A DNA stretch of 8,902 bases from Candidatus Sigynarchaeota archaeon. GTDB lineage: Archaea > Asgardarchaeota > Jordarchaeia > Jordarchaeales > Jordarchaeaceae. Made by a program: the position numbers and the translations under genes. This document shows positions 1-5,318 of this stretch, in pieces (positions within the stretch are counted from its first letter, which is position 1; each line of letters opens with the position of its first letter). The stretch spans positions 1 through 8,902 of the forward strand of contig JAUQYY010000109.1 of the NCBI GenBank assembly GCA_030587505.1. The letters run 5' to 3'. The notes below the pieces were generated by a model, which did no database searches, was not told the origin of the DNA, and worked only from the letters and a program-made list of their open reading frames with translations.

Positions 1-21
1 AACAGGAACGGGAAGTACCAG

Positions 22-507
22 ATGCTTGTCGAAATTGACGACCTAGACCGGAAAATACTAGCCCTACTCCAAGAAAACTCCAGGGTACCGTTCACCCAGA
101 TAGCGAAGGAGTTGGATGTACCTGATACAACTGTACACTTCAGAGTCAAAAAGCTCCTAGAGAATCAGGTCATACGCCAATTCACCATTGTTGTTTCACC
201 GGAAAAACTCGGGTACGGCGCCTGCGCTCTAGTGAGAATCAACATCGGGGGGCACATAATACCAGACATAAGCGTGGAGAGAACGAAAGAGATAGCCGAA
301 AAACTCAAGAAAACGAGCCAAGTGAGATTCCTAGCAACGGGTGATCACGGCACTTCACTGTACGCGTTGATACTCGCACGCTCAAAACAGGAATTGGAGA
401 ATCTGCTGTCTGACCTACAGTCGAATCCGGATATTCAAGACCTCAACGTGTGGGAGCTTCAGAAGCTGTTGAAGGGCGAAGAAATCGTAAGTCCCATACC
501 ACCATGA
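22..507 (+). CDS. Lrp/AsnC family transcriptional regulator
   Basis: DNA-binding regulator of the Lrp/AsnC (feast/famine) family, 161 aa, the usual length. The N-terminus has the family signature LDRKILALLQENSR (residues 8-21). A helix-turn-helix follows at about 24-46, including IAKELDVPDTTVHFRVKKL. The linker VVSPEKLGYG leads into a RAM-type ligand-binding and oligomerisation domain (about 65-148) with the loop TGDHG at 107-111. Family members usually act as dimers or octamers that sense amino acids or other small molecules; the ligand here cannot be read from sequence. The frame is open to the window edge, but ATG 22 puts the signature at its normal distance from the N-terminus. The stop at 505-507 lies 14 bp before the preferred start of the KaiC-like gene, so the two are probably cotranscribed. 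The promoter lies outside the window. Family assignment is firm; the target genes are unknown. Confidence 0.93.
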   Translation: MLVEIDDLDRKILALLQENSRVPFTQIAKELDVPDTTVHFRVKKLLENQVIRQFTIVVSPEKLGYGACALVRINIGGHIIPDISVERTKEIAEKLKKTSQVRFLATGDHGTSLYALILARSKQELENLLSDLQSNPDIQDLNVWELQKLLKGEEIVSPIPP

Positions 508-513
508 GAGGAG
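508..513 (+). promoter_or_regulatory. Ribosome-binding site deciding the KaiC-like start
   Basis: GAGGAG lies 8 nt before ATG 522, inside the junction between the regulator and the ATPase gene. It supports ATG 522 over the upstream in-frame ATGs at 504 and 450, which have no comparable site. Confidence 0.65.
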
Positions 514-521
514 AAGTCGAG

Positions 522-1247
522 ATGATAGAAAGAATAAAGTCTGGAATCCCCGGACTGGATGGAATCCTTCACGGAGGATTCGTAAAGGGTACAAATATCC
601 TGGTTTCCGGGGGAGCAGGAACAGGGAAAACCATATGCTGCATGCAATTTCTGTACGCGGGAGCAGCCAAGTATGACCAACCGGGAATCTTTGTGACTTT
701 GGAGGAGAAACCTCGCGAGATTAGGCGTGAGGCAAAACAGTTCGGCTGGGACTTCGAAAAGTTGGAGCAGGAGGGTAAGCTGATTATCATAGACGCAGCG
801 TCGAGCAAGGCAGGGTTGCCGACCACGGAACCATACACGCTTAGAAGGGGTTTCGACATTAGCACCCTGGCGCAGGAAATCTACAAAGCGACGAAGCAGA
901 TAGATGCTCAGAGAATAGCCATAGACTCGCTGAGCGGTCTCGGAATAAGATTCGAATCTCAGACAGCTATCCGAAACGCCATATTCAAGCTTGCTTCGCT
1001 TCTCGGGGAACTTCAAACGACCAGCCTGATGACGAGTGAGATAACTGGAAAAACGGGATACAGCCGCTACGGAGTGGAGGAGTTCATCGCGCAGGGAATA
1101 ATCGTATTGTACCTGAATGAGGAGAACGGTGAACTCCGCCGCAGCCTAGTGGTTCGGAAACTTCGTTTCTCCAGCCACAGTCTAAAGGTTTATCCGATCG
1201 AGATCGGTAGCCGAGGAATCGTAATTATGCCTGGCGGTGAACTCTAA
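522..1247 (+). CDS. KaiC-like RecA-fold ATPase, single domain
   Basis: Single-domain ATPase of the archaeal KaiC-like group (RecA superfamily), 241 aa from ATG 522. It opens with the family motif SGIPGLDGIL (residues 7-16). The Walker A loop GGAGTGKT is at 30-37. The catalytic acidic pair is in FVTLEEKP (E61, E62). Walker B is RIAIDSLSG, with D135. Circadian KaiC has two such domains, so this is not a clock KaiC. Archaeal single-domain relatives are thought to be ATP-dependent signalling or regulatory switches, and the partner is unknown. An ATG at 504 overlaps the regulator's stop and one at 450 lies inside that gene. ATG 522 is preferred because GAGGAG at 508-513 sits 8 nt upstream and because family members start just before this motif. 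It is the second gene of a probable operon with the Lrp regulator. A 10-bp inverted repeat follows 13 bp after the stop. Confidence 0.9.
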   Translation: MIERIKSGIPGLDGILHGGFVKGTNILVSGGAGTGKTICCMQFLYAGAAKYDQPGIFVTLEEKPREIRREAKQFGWDFEKLEQEGKLIIIDAASSKAGLPTTEPYTLRRGFDISTLAQEIYKATKQIDAQRIAIDSLSGLGIRFESQTAIRNAIFKLASLLGELQTTSLMTSEITGKTGYSRYGVEEFIAQGIIVLYLNEENGELRRSLVVRKLRFSSHSLKVYPIEIGSRGIVIMPGGEL

Positions 1248-1260
1248 GCAGCCGCTTGGC

Positions 1261-1298
1261 AAAATACCCGTGGGTACTTGTCGTATTCCGGGTATTTT
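1261..1298 (+). terminator. 10-bp perfect inverted repeat, possible terminator or operator
   Basis: AAAATACCCG (1261-1270) and CGGGTATTTT (1289-1298) are exact reverse complements separated by 18 nt. The repeat begins 13 bp after the KaiC-like stop. The left arm can also pair with a nearer GGGTA at 1272-1276, so two arrangements compete. The right arm ends in TTTT. It could end the Lrp-KaiC transcript or be a protein-binding dyad; archaeal termination mostly relies on T-runs, so the role is inferred. Confidence 0.45.
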
Positions 1299-1435
1299 AA
1301 CGGTGCGGTTCATGGTAGGGGGCTTCGGAGTTGGGTTTCGATTTTATTTTGTTAGGTGTTTCCACCGTTCCTTCTTTTTCTAATTATACTCAAATTACGT
1401 GACCTAGTTTCGGTTTCGCTGAAATTTTACTGGTG

Positions 1436-1501
1436 ACTTCTGATTGGTTTCTGGCTTTATGGCTGACTGTATGCTGTTGTAGTGAAGAATGAATCAGAAG
1501 T
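1436..1501. repeat. 10-bp perfect inverted repeat upstream of acetate kinase
   Basis: ACTTCTGATT at 1436-1445 and AATCAGAAGT at 1492-1501 are exact reverse complements with a 46-nt spacer. The right arm touches the TATA-like stretch, so it could be an operator or the base of an RNA stem. In a T-rich gap of this size a chance match is possible. Confidence 0.4.
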
Positions 1502-1584
1502 TTTATCTATTACATTTCGGTACTTGTTTTCTGGGCTTTATGGTTTACCTAAATGTGCTGGTTTTTGTAGGGGTGTAGGTTGGT

Positions 1585-2685
1585 ATGATTCTGGTTTTAA
1601 ACGTTGGGTCTTCAACGATAAAGTACAAAATTTTTAGGGGTGGGGACGAGGTTGAGGGGGGTCTGATTGATAGGATTGGAAATAAGCCGGTTTTTCTTTG
1701 TGGTGGTCTCGAGAGGCGAGTGAGGATAAACACTCATGAGGAAGGAATTAACTTTATTAAAGAGCACCTCGAGATGCGTGGTTTCACCATAGAGGCTATC
1801 GGTCACAGGGTGGTTCACGGCTTAGATCTCACAGAGAGCAAGTTAATTGACGGTGAGGTACTGGAGAAAATAGAGGCTGCGGCTCCTCTCGCTCCGTTAC
1901 ACAATCCTCATCAACTGGCTGTCATTAGGGCTTGCTTTTCGTTTGGGGTGCCCCAGGTGGCTGTTTTCGACACGGCCTTCCACCAGACAATGCCAAGAGT
2001 AGCGTACACGTATGCTCTGCCTAGAGAGGTAATTAAAAAATACCGTATTAGGCGCTATGGTTTTCACGGGATTTCACACAGGTACGTATCTCTCAACGAG
2101 CCAGGGAGAGTGATCTCGTGCCACCTCGGGAACGGCGCCTCGGTGGCGGCGATACGGGATGGCAAGTGTGTTGACACGAGTATGGGTCTAACCCCGCTTG
2201 AGGGCTTGGTTATGGGTACTCGGACTGGTGATTTGGATCCTGGAATTGTTCTCTTCCTTTTGAGTAAGGGTTTTACTCCTCAAGAGCTTGACGAGATGTT
2301 CAATGAGCGGTCTGGTCTGCTCGGATTGTCGGGTGAGAGTAACGATCTGAGGGAGCTTGAAGCGTCGAGAAGTGAGGGGGCGAGACTGGCCATCGACGTT
2401 TTTGTTTATCGACTCGTCAAATATATCGGCGCTTACGTGGCTGTTTTGGGAGGTTTGGACACTCTGATCTTCACCGGTGGTATTGGCGAAAATGATTGGC
2501 GGCTTAGGGGGCGGGTTGTGGATTCGCTTTCCTATCTTGGCGCTGAGCTTGATGAGGAAAAGAACCTGCGGGGTGAGGAGATTATTTCCACCCAGCGTTC
2601 GAGGGTTTGTGTTAAGGTTAAGAAGACCGATGAGGAGCTAATGATCGCTAAGGAGGTTTACAAACTTGTGGGCGGTTACCTCTGA
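1585..2685 (+). CDS. ackA: Acetate kinase (short form)
   Basis: Acetate kinase catalyses acetyl phosphate + ADP = acetate + ATP in the cytoplasm, and can run in reverse to activate acetate. All family landmarks are visible: phosphate-binding LNVGSSTIKYKIF (N6, S9), GHRVVHG with R75, FDTAFHQTMP with D129, YGFHGISHRYV with H161, CHLGNGASVAAI (179-190), the TSMGLTPLEGLVMGTRTGDLDP block with catalytic R213, FTGGIGEN (296-303), and C-terminal TDEELMIAKE with the metal-binding Glu at 350/351. At 366 aa it is some 30 residues shorter than typical enzymes of about 400. Part of the loss lies between HRYVS and VISCHLGNG (169-176), where relatives carry a longer helix. ATG 1585 begins directly at the signature strand. 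No phosphotransacetylase is in view. The 3' end overlaps the convergent PHP gene by 48 bp. Butyrate kinase is a less likely reading, because the motifs fit acetate kinase closely. Confidence 0.93.
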   Translation: MILVLNVGSSTIKYKIFRGGDEVEGGLIDRIGNKPVFLCGGLERRVRINTHEEGINFIKEHLEMRGFTIEAIGHRVVHGLDLTESKLIDGEVLEKIEAAAPLAPLHNPHQLAVIRACFSFGVPQVAVFDTAFHQTMPRVAYTYALPREVIKKYRIRRYGFHGISHRYVSLNEPGRVISCHLGNGASVAAIRDGKCVDTSMGLTPLEGLVMGTRTGDLDPGIVLFLLSKGFTPQELDEMFNERSGLLGLSGESNDLRELEASRSEGARLAIDVFVYRLVKYIGAYVAVLGGLDTLIFTGGIGENDWRLRGRVVDSLSYLGAELDEEKNLRGEEIISTQRSRVCVKVKKTDEELMIAKEVYKLVGGYL

Positions 2686-3432
2686 CTTTATCTCGTTTAG
2701 GAAAATTAGTCGGTTTGTTGCGTTGTAACTTTCTAGCAGGGTTAGAGGGTATTCTACGTCGCCTACGCGTGTTTTGATGTGTGCATCGCTTCCTACGGAG
2801 AGTCTTATGTCGCTTCTCTTGAGTATGGCTTTGAACTTTTCGTGTTTGTAGTTGTCTTTGTGGGTGTTTAGCTCTACGAAGATTCCGGTGTCTGCTAACT
2901 TGTCGACGACTTTTTCCAGTTTCTCGTCTTTTAGGTATCGTACCTCCATGTGTGCTATTCCCACTGGGCAGGAGTTTGAGAGTGTTTCTTTGAACTCTTT
3001 TATTTTTGATATGATGAGTAGTGGGTCCCTTGTTTCGATTGGGTAGTAGCTGTACGGGTCTGTCACGTATTCGAAAAGATAGTAGTCGAAGTCGTGGCTT
3101 GTTAGGGCTCTGACAGACTTTTCTGATAGAAAATCATACGTTCTCGCGTCGACTTCCAGTGCGACCTTTAGCTTGATCTGCCCGCTGAACTCTTTTCCGA
3201 GGAGTCTGATTTCCTCATAGTAGTCTGATAATCTTCGCGCTATTTTGGGGTTTTTCTCTGGGTCGGTTGAGAAGTGGTCCGAGAATCCGAGCAGGCGTAT
3301 GTTTTTTGATATGGCGTACTCGACAATTTCTCGGCATGTGGAAACGCCATCTGACCAATCTGAGTGGACGTGAAAATCGAAAATTGGTTTTAAAATCAAT
3401 CTCAAGACCTCTTTCTGGCTGCGTGTTTTCAC
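2638..3432 (-). CDS. PHP-domain metal-dependent phosphoesterase
   Basis: A 264-aa single-domain PHP protein of the histidinol-phosphatase / polymerase-associated superfamily, which hydrolyses phosphate esters with a di- or trinuclear metal site. Visible landmarks are FDFHVHSDWSDG (H21, H23, D28), GFSDHFS (D52, H53), ALEVD (E93, D95), GIAHMEVR, FVELNTH and VGSDAH near the C-terminus. The usual GSVH element appears to be replaced in DYYLFEYVTD, so one metal ligand may differ. The substrate is not readable from sequence; a histidine-biosynthesis role has no neighbour support. The start shown is GTG 3432, with only a weak upstream site. GAGGT just before two in-frame TTG codons (residues 10 and 12, at 3403-3405 and 3397-3399) suggests a start about 10 residues later, still ahead of the first metal motif. 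The stop lies inside the 3' end of acetate kinase. Confidence 0.85.
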   Translation of the reverse strand: MKTRSQKEVLRLILKPIFDFHVHSDWSDGVSTCREIVEYAISKNIRLLGFSDHFSTDPEKNPKIARRLSDYYEEIRLLGKEFSGQIKLKVALEVDARTYDFLSEKSVRALTSHDFDYYLFEYVTDPYSYYPIETRDPLLIISKIKEFKETLSNSCPVGIAHMEVRYLKDEKLEKVVDKLADTGIFVELNTHKDNYKHEKFKAILKRSDIRLSVGSDAHIKTRVGDVEYPLTLLESYNATNRLIFLNEIKSEVTAHKFVNLLSDH

Positions 3433-3534
3433 GGTTTCTTTGCGCTGTCCGTACTGTAACTGCTATTCACGAACCGCGTTTTTGATTATTAATCTTTTGT
3501 CAACAGCGGGCGCTGATGGGGTCGTGTAGAGTTC

Positions 3535-3690
3535 TCATCCGTCCGATTTTCCAGTTTCAGACACCCACTCCTCGGGAGGGGGGATGCCGTTTAAGATTTC
3601 TGAACAGCCGGTTTTCCCGGAGAACCTGTCTATGGCTGCCGTATGCGGATGGTGAGTTGTATTTATGAGGGGATAATTTGTGGGTGGGTT
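3535..3690 (-). pseudogene. Possible gene remnant, unrecognised family
   Basis: A start-less open frame of about 50 codons reads as protein-like sequence containing PHTAAIDRFSGKTGCSE and ILNGIPPPEEWVSETG, ending at TGA 3537-3535. It has no in-frame ATG, GTG or TTG over this span. It lies downstream of, and in another frame from, the methyltransferase on the same strand. Both the amino-acid mix and the raised G+C look more like coding sequence than like a spacer. It could be the tail of a decayed or transferred gene. I do not recognise the family, and a chance open frame or an antisense shadow of the 23-codon plus-strand ORF is possible. Confidence 0.3.
3584..3655 (+). CDS. Possible 23-codon small ORF
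   Basis: ATG 3584 is preceded by GGGAGGGGGG, a strong purine run like a ribosome-binding site but almost touching the start. The frame encodes MPFKISEQPVFPENLSMAAV and three more residues (CGW) before TGA 3653-3655. Upstream the same frame stays open back to TAG 3527-3529. No family is recognised. The opposite strand is also open across it, and the minus-strand reading looks at least as protein-like, so this may be a shadow. Confidence 0.2.
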   Translation: MPFKISEQPVFPENLSMAAVCGW

Positions 3691-3695
3691 TCTGA

Positions 3696-4232
3696 TTAGT
3701 TTTTTTGTGATATAATCACTATGTCTTCGCTTATTTTGTACACTTCTTTTTCTTTTAGTTGGGCGTTTCGGATTAGCTTTCGTATTTCTTCTTTTGTTGT
3801 CTTCTTCTTTAGGGTTGAAAGAATGGTTAGACCTTTTTTCTTAGTTACTCTTCTGATTTCTCTCACCGCTTTTAGTGGATGCTCCACGTTTTGGAGGATG
3901 GTTACTCCCAGCACCTTGCTAAAAGTGTTATCTTTAAATGGCAAGTTACTCAAATCGGCTCGAACGAGGTTCGAGCTTTTGTTCTTGTTTTTCGCCCTTT
4001 TTATCATTTCTCTGGAAAAGTCCACTCCGACCGCGTGTTCCTTTGGGATTTTCTCCAAAAGCATGCCTGTTCCGCAGCCGGCGTCGAGGATTAGGTCTGC
4101 CCTTCTGAACGTTACTCTGCGGAGTATCGATCTGTACTTCTCTTCCTGGATTTCTCTGTATCTATGGTTGTAGATGTGGGCTGTCTGGTCATACAGGAAC
4201 ATTTTGTCTCTGGGCGTGTTTCTATGCTTCAT
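3696..4232 (-). CDS. Small class I SAM-dependent methyltransferase
   Basis: A 178-aa Rossmann-fold methyltransferase that would transfer a methyl group from S-adenosylmethionine. Motif I is LILDAGCGTG (47-56), the glycine-rich SAM loop. The acidic residue ending strand 2 is D71 in VGVDFSREM. The adenine-contact region is RADLSNLPFKDNTF (91-104), followed by the strand-4 block VLGVTILQNVEHP and then EIRRVTKKKG. The N-terminal DQTAHIYNHRYREIQEEKYR resembles the cap helix of UbiE-like enzymes. Few residues lie beyond the core, so there is no clear substrate domain; the substrate is unknown and small molecule, tRNA and protein are all possible. ATG 4232 is the longest start. The in-frame ATG at 4202 (residue 11) is an alternative that still keeps the cap helix. 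It is divergent from nucS across 53 bp, with an AT-rich element between them that could serve both. Confidence 0.85.
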   Translation of the reverse strand: MKHRNTPRDKMFLYDQTAHIYNHRYREIQEEKYRSILRRVTFRRADLILDAGCGTGMLLEKIPKEHAVGVDFSREMIKRAKNKNKSSNLVRADLSNLPFKDNTFSKVLGVTILQNVEHPLKAVREIRRVTKKKGLTILSTLKKKTTKEEIRKLIRNAQLKEKEVYKISEDIVIISQKN

Positions 4233-4257
4233 TGCGAATTCTTTTATTACTTTACAG

Positions 4258-4267
4258 TTAAATAATT
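4258..4267. promoter_or_regulatory. Shared TATA-like element between methyltransferase and nucS
   Basis: TTAAATAATT reads as a TATA-like box in either direction (AATTATTTAA on minus). Its centre is about 24 bp before the nucS ATG and about 30 bp before the methyltransferase ATG 4232. That is the spacing expected between an archaeal TATA box and a transcript with little or no leader. A second candidate on minus (plus-strand TTTTATTACT, 4242-4251) would instead fit the internal start at 4202. The role is inferred from position. Confidence 0.4.
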
Positions 4268-4285
4268 GTTGATGATGGTGGTTTT

Positions 4286-5065
4286 ATGAGTGGACGGCGA
4301 CCAGTGGAGTTCTACAACAATCCGGACCATGTGGATGCCGCTAAGACCATTTCAGACGCGCTTAGCAGAGGTCGAACACTAGTCGTGGTTGGGGAGTGCT
4401 CTATAAAATATCAGGGGCGGGCAACCTCGAAGCTGGGTCCGGGTGAGCGCATCTTACTCATAAAAAAGGACGGTTGTTTTCTTGTTCACAGGGCGTGGGA
4501 TTCTCAGCCTGTGAACTGGCAGCCTCCTGGGAGTGTTTTTCAAACCAAATCCACGAAGAGGGGTGTACTCCTTAAAGCTATCAGGAAGAAGCCGAGGGAA
4601 TCGATTGAAATAGTGTTCTCCAAGGTTTTTATCATTCTTGTTTTGAATCTGAAAGACGAAGCCGAGTTTATTATGTTTGGCAGTGAGGAGGATATGCAGA
4701 GGGCGGTTTTGGCGAAGCCTGAGCTCATTGAGGAGGGTTTCAAACCGATTTTGAAGGAGAAGGTGGTTAATCAAGGGTTTGTAGATGTGTATGGTGTTGA
4801 CGGTCAGGGAAGAATACTCGTGATAGAGTTGAAGAGAAGGAAGGCACAGGTCCAGGATGTTGTGCAATTGTTAAAGTATCTTGAGGATGTTAAGCGGAAG
4901 AGCGGAGGCAGGCAGGTTCGGGGTATGCTTGCTGCACCCGCCATTTCGAGGGAGGCGTCGGTGATGATTCAGGCTAATGGCCTAGAATTCAAAACCTTAA
5001 GTCCTAAGACGTGCGCCGAAGTTTTGAGATTAACTTCCTCCCGAAAGCTGACCGAATTCTTCTAG
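4286..5065 (+). CDS. nucS: Mismatch-specific endonuclease NucS/EndoMS
   Basis: NucS/EndoMS, 259 aa, the full family length. It cuts both strands at certain mismatches and has also been described on branched or flapped DNA, working with the sliding clamp. The N-terminal beta-rich DNA-binding domain spans about 1-125 and includes VNWQPPGS with W78. The C-terminal RecB-like nuclease domain has GFVDVYGVD (D167) and VIELKRRKA (E181, K183), followed by Q194 and Y198 in VQLLKYL. These keep the spacing of the active-site residues of the Pyrococcus abyssi enzyme. The protein ends in SRKLTEFF (252-259), a PIP-box-like motif with Ser in place of the usual Gln, which should bind PCNA. ATG 4286 has a partial site, GGTGG, at 4277-4281. 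RPA follows on the same strand, so the neighbourhood is replication and repair. Confidence 0.96.
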   Translation: MSGRRPVEFYNNPDHVDAAKTISDALSRGRTLVVVGECSIKYQGRATSKLGPGERILLIKKDGCFLVHRAWDSQPVNWQPPGSVFQTKSTKRGVLLKAIRKKPRESIEIVFSKVFIILVLNLKDEAEFIMFGSEEDMQRAVLAKPELIEEGFKPILKEKVVNQGFVDVYGVDGQGRILVIELKRRKAQVQDVVQLLKYLEDVKRKSGGRQVRGMLAAPAISREASVMIQANGLEFKTLSPKTCAEVLRLTSSRKLTEFF

Positions 5066-5078
5066 GATGGATGCGTTT

Positions 5079-5105
5079 GGTTTATAGGCGGAAGATTTTA
5101 TAATA
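5079..5105 (+). promoter_or_regulatory. Two TATA-like boxes upstream of RPA
   Basis: GGTTTATAGG (5079-5088) and TTTTATAATA (5096-5105, preceded by purine-rich GGAAGA as in a BRE) lie after nucS. The second would start transcription near 5127-5130, giving RPA a leader of about 175 nt. The first would start near 5110, almost exactly at the GTG of the possible small ORF at 5109. RPA therefore probably has its own promoter rather than relying on nucS alone. Confidence 0.45.
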
Positions 5106-5108
5106 GGG

Positions 5109-5318
5109 GTGAAAACTATTAAAAATATTCAAAGCCTGGATACGGACGTTGTTGAATACGTGGCGCGGGTCTTTCTGGACTGCTCACTCGACCTCAGTAC
5201 AAGGGATACCCCTGATTTAACCGAGTTCATACCCATAGCTCGATGGGTTTGCTTTCCGCTCAGCTGCCTGCTTGTCGTTGAAAGAAAGGAGGGTGTACCG
5301 TTTGGAATCGAAGTTTGA
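5109..5318 (+). CDS. Possible small protein ahead of RPA, unrecognised
   Basis: A 69-codon frame from GTG 5109 fills most of the nucS-RPA gap and overlaps the preferred RPA start by 17 bp. The product begins MKTIKNIQSLDTDVVEYVAR and contains a hydrophobic patch, IARWVCFPLSCLLVV, too short and too charged around it to call a membrane helix. Codon choice looks like that of neighbouring genes. AGGGG lies close before the GTG. Against it, the better TATA box (5096-5105) would start the transcript downstream of this GTG, and a 6-bp hairpin lies inside the frame. It may be a real small gene coupled to RPA, or just the RPA leader. No family is recognised. Confidence 0.35.
   Translation: MKTIKNIQSLDTDVVEYVARVFLDCSLDLSTRDTPDLTEFIPIARWVCFPLSCLLVVERKEGVPFGIEV
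5231..5248 (+). promoter_or_regulatory. Hairpin in the RPA leader
   Basis: ACCCAT (5231-5236) and ATGGGT (5243-5248) are exact complements around a 6-nt loop, AGCTCG. The hairpin ends about 40 nt before the RPA ribosome-binding site. It could be a leader element affecting RPA translation, or chance within the small frame at 5109-5318. Confidence 0.3.
5288..5293 (+). promoter_or_regulatory. Ribosome-binding site deciding the RPA start
   Basis: GGAGGG at 5288-5293 lies 8 nt before TTG 5302. It falls inside the longer reading that starts at TTG 5272, which therefore probably overextends the protein by 10 residues. Confidence 0.7.

Larger units (their letters stand above)
1248..1584. other. 337-bp gap with repeats upstream of acetate kinase
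   Basis: No coding frame looks real here. The plus strand is T-rich, with runs such as CTTCTTTTTCT near 1371-1381. Besides the repeat at 1261-1298 it holds a perfect 10-bp inverted repeat, ACTTCTGATT (1436-1445) with AATCAGAAGT (1492-1501). It also holds an imperfect direct repeat of TTTCTGGCTTTATGG (1448-1462 and 1528-1543, the second with one extra G). A weak TATA-like stretch, AGTTTTATCTAT, lies near 1499-1510 and would imply a leader of roughly 55 nt for acetate kinase. A partial ribosome-binding site, GGTG at 1572-1575, precedes ATG 1585. Confidence 0.5.
3433..3695. other. 263-bp gap with a GC-richer gene-like island
   Basis: The part near 3484-3500 is AT-rich. Read on the minus strand it contains TTAATAATC, a weak TATA-like element for the PHP gene. 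From about 3505 to 3655 the sequence is visibly richer in G+C than other gaps here and is open on both strands. On minus, a start-less frame ending at TGA 3537-3535 includes THHPHTAAIDRFSGKTG and GIPPPEEWVSETGKSDG, which read like real protein. On plus, a 23-codon ORF (3584-3655) starts behind a G-rich, SD-like run. A 7-bp stem with one G-T pair (3610-3616 with 3620-3626) also occurs. I cannot assign it: decayed gene, small gene and structured RNA all remain open. Confidence 0.45.

Noticed and set aside
459..1016. Long minus-strand open frame (185 codons) across the KaiC-like gene
   Set aside because: It is antisense to a gene with intact Walker A and B motifs and shows no family features, so it is a shadow.
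1248..1584. CRISPR-like or mobile-element repeats upstream of acetate kinase
   Set aside because: Only single pairs of short repeats, no regular spacing, no transposase and no target duplication.
3500..3660. tRNA, SRP RNA, RNase P RNA or C/D box RNA in the GC-richer gap
   Set aside because: No cloverleaf, no conserved SRP or RNase P motif, and only partial C- and D-box-like words without proper spacing.
3721..4173. Plus-strand open frame (150 codons) with hydrophobic, Phe/Ser-rich product
   Set aside because: It lies antisense to the methyltransferase, whose SAM motifs are clear; the hydrophobic look comes from reading A-rich Lys/Glu/Arg codons backwards.
4267..4285. TGATGA upstream of nucS as a C box of a guide RNA
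   Set aside because: No D box CTGA follows at suitable distance; the words fit a GGTGG ribosome-binding site better.
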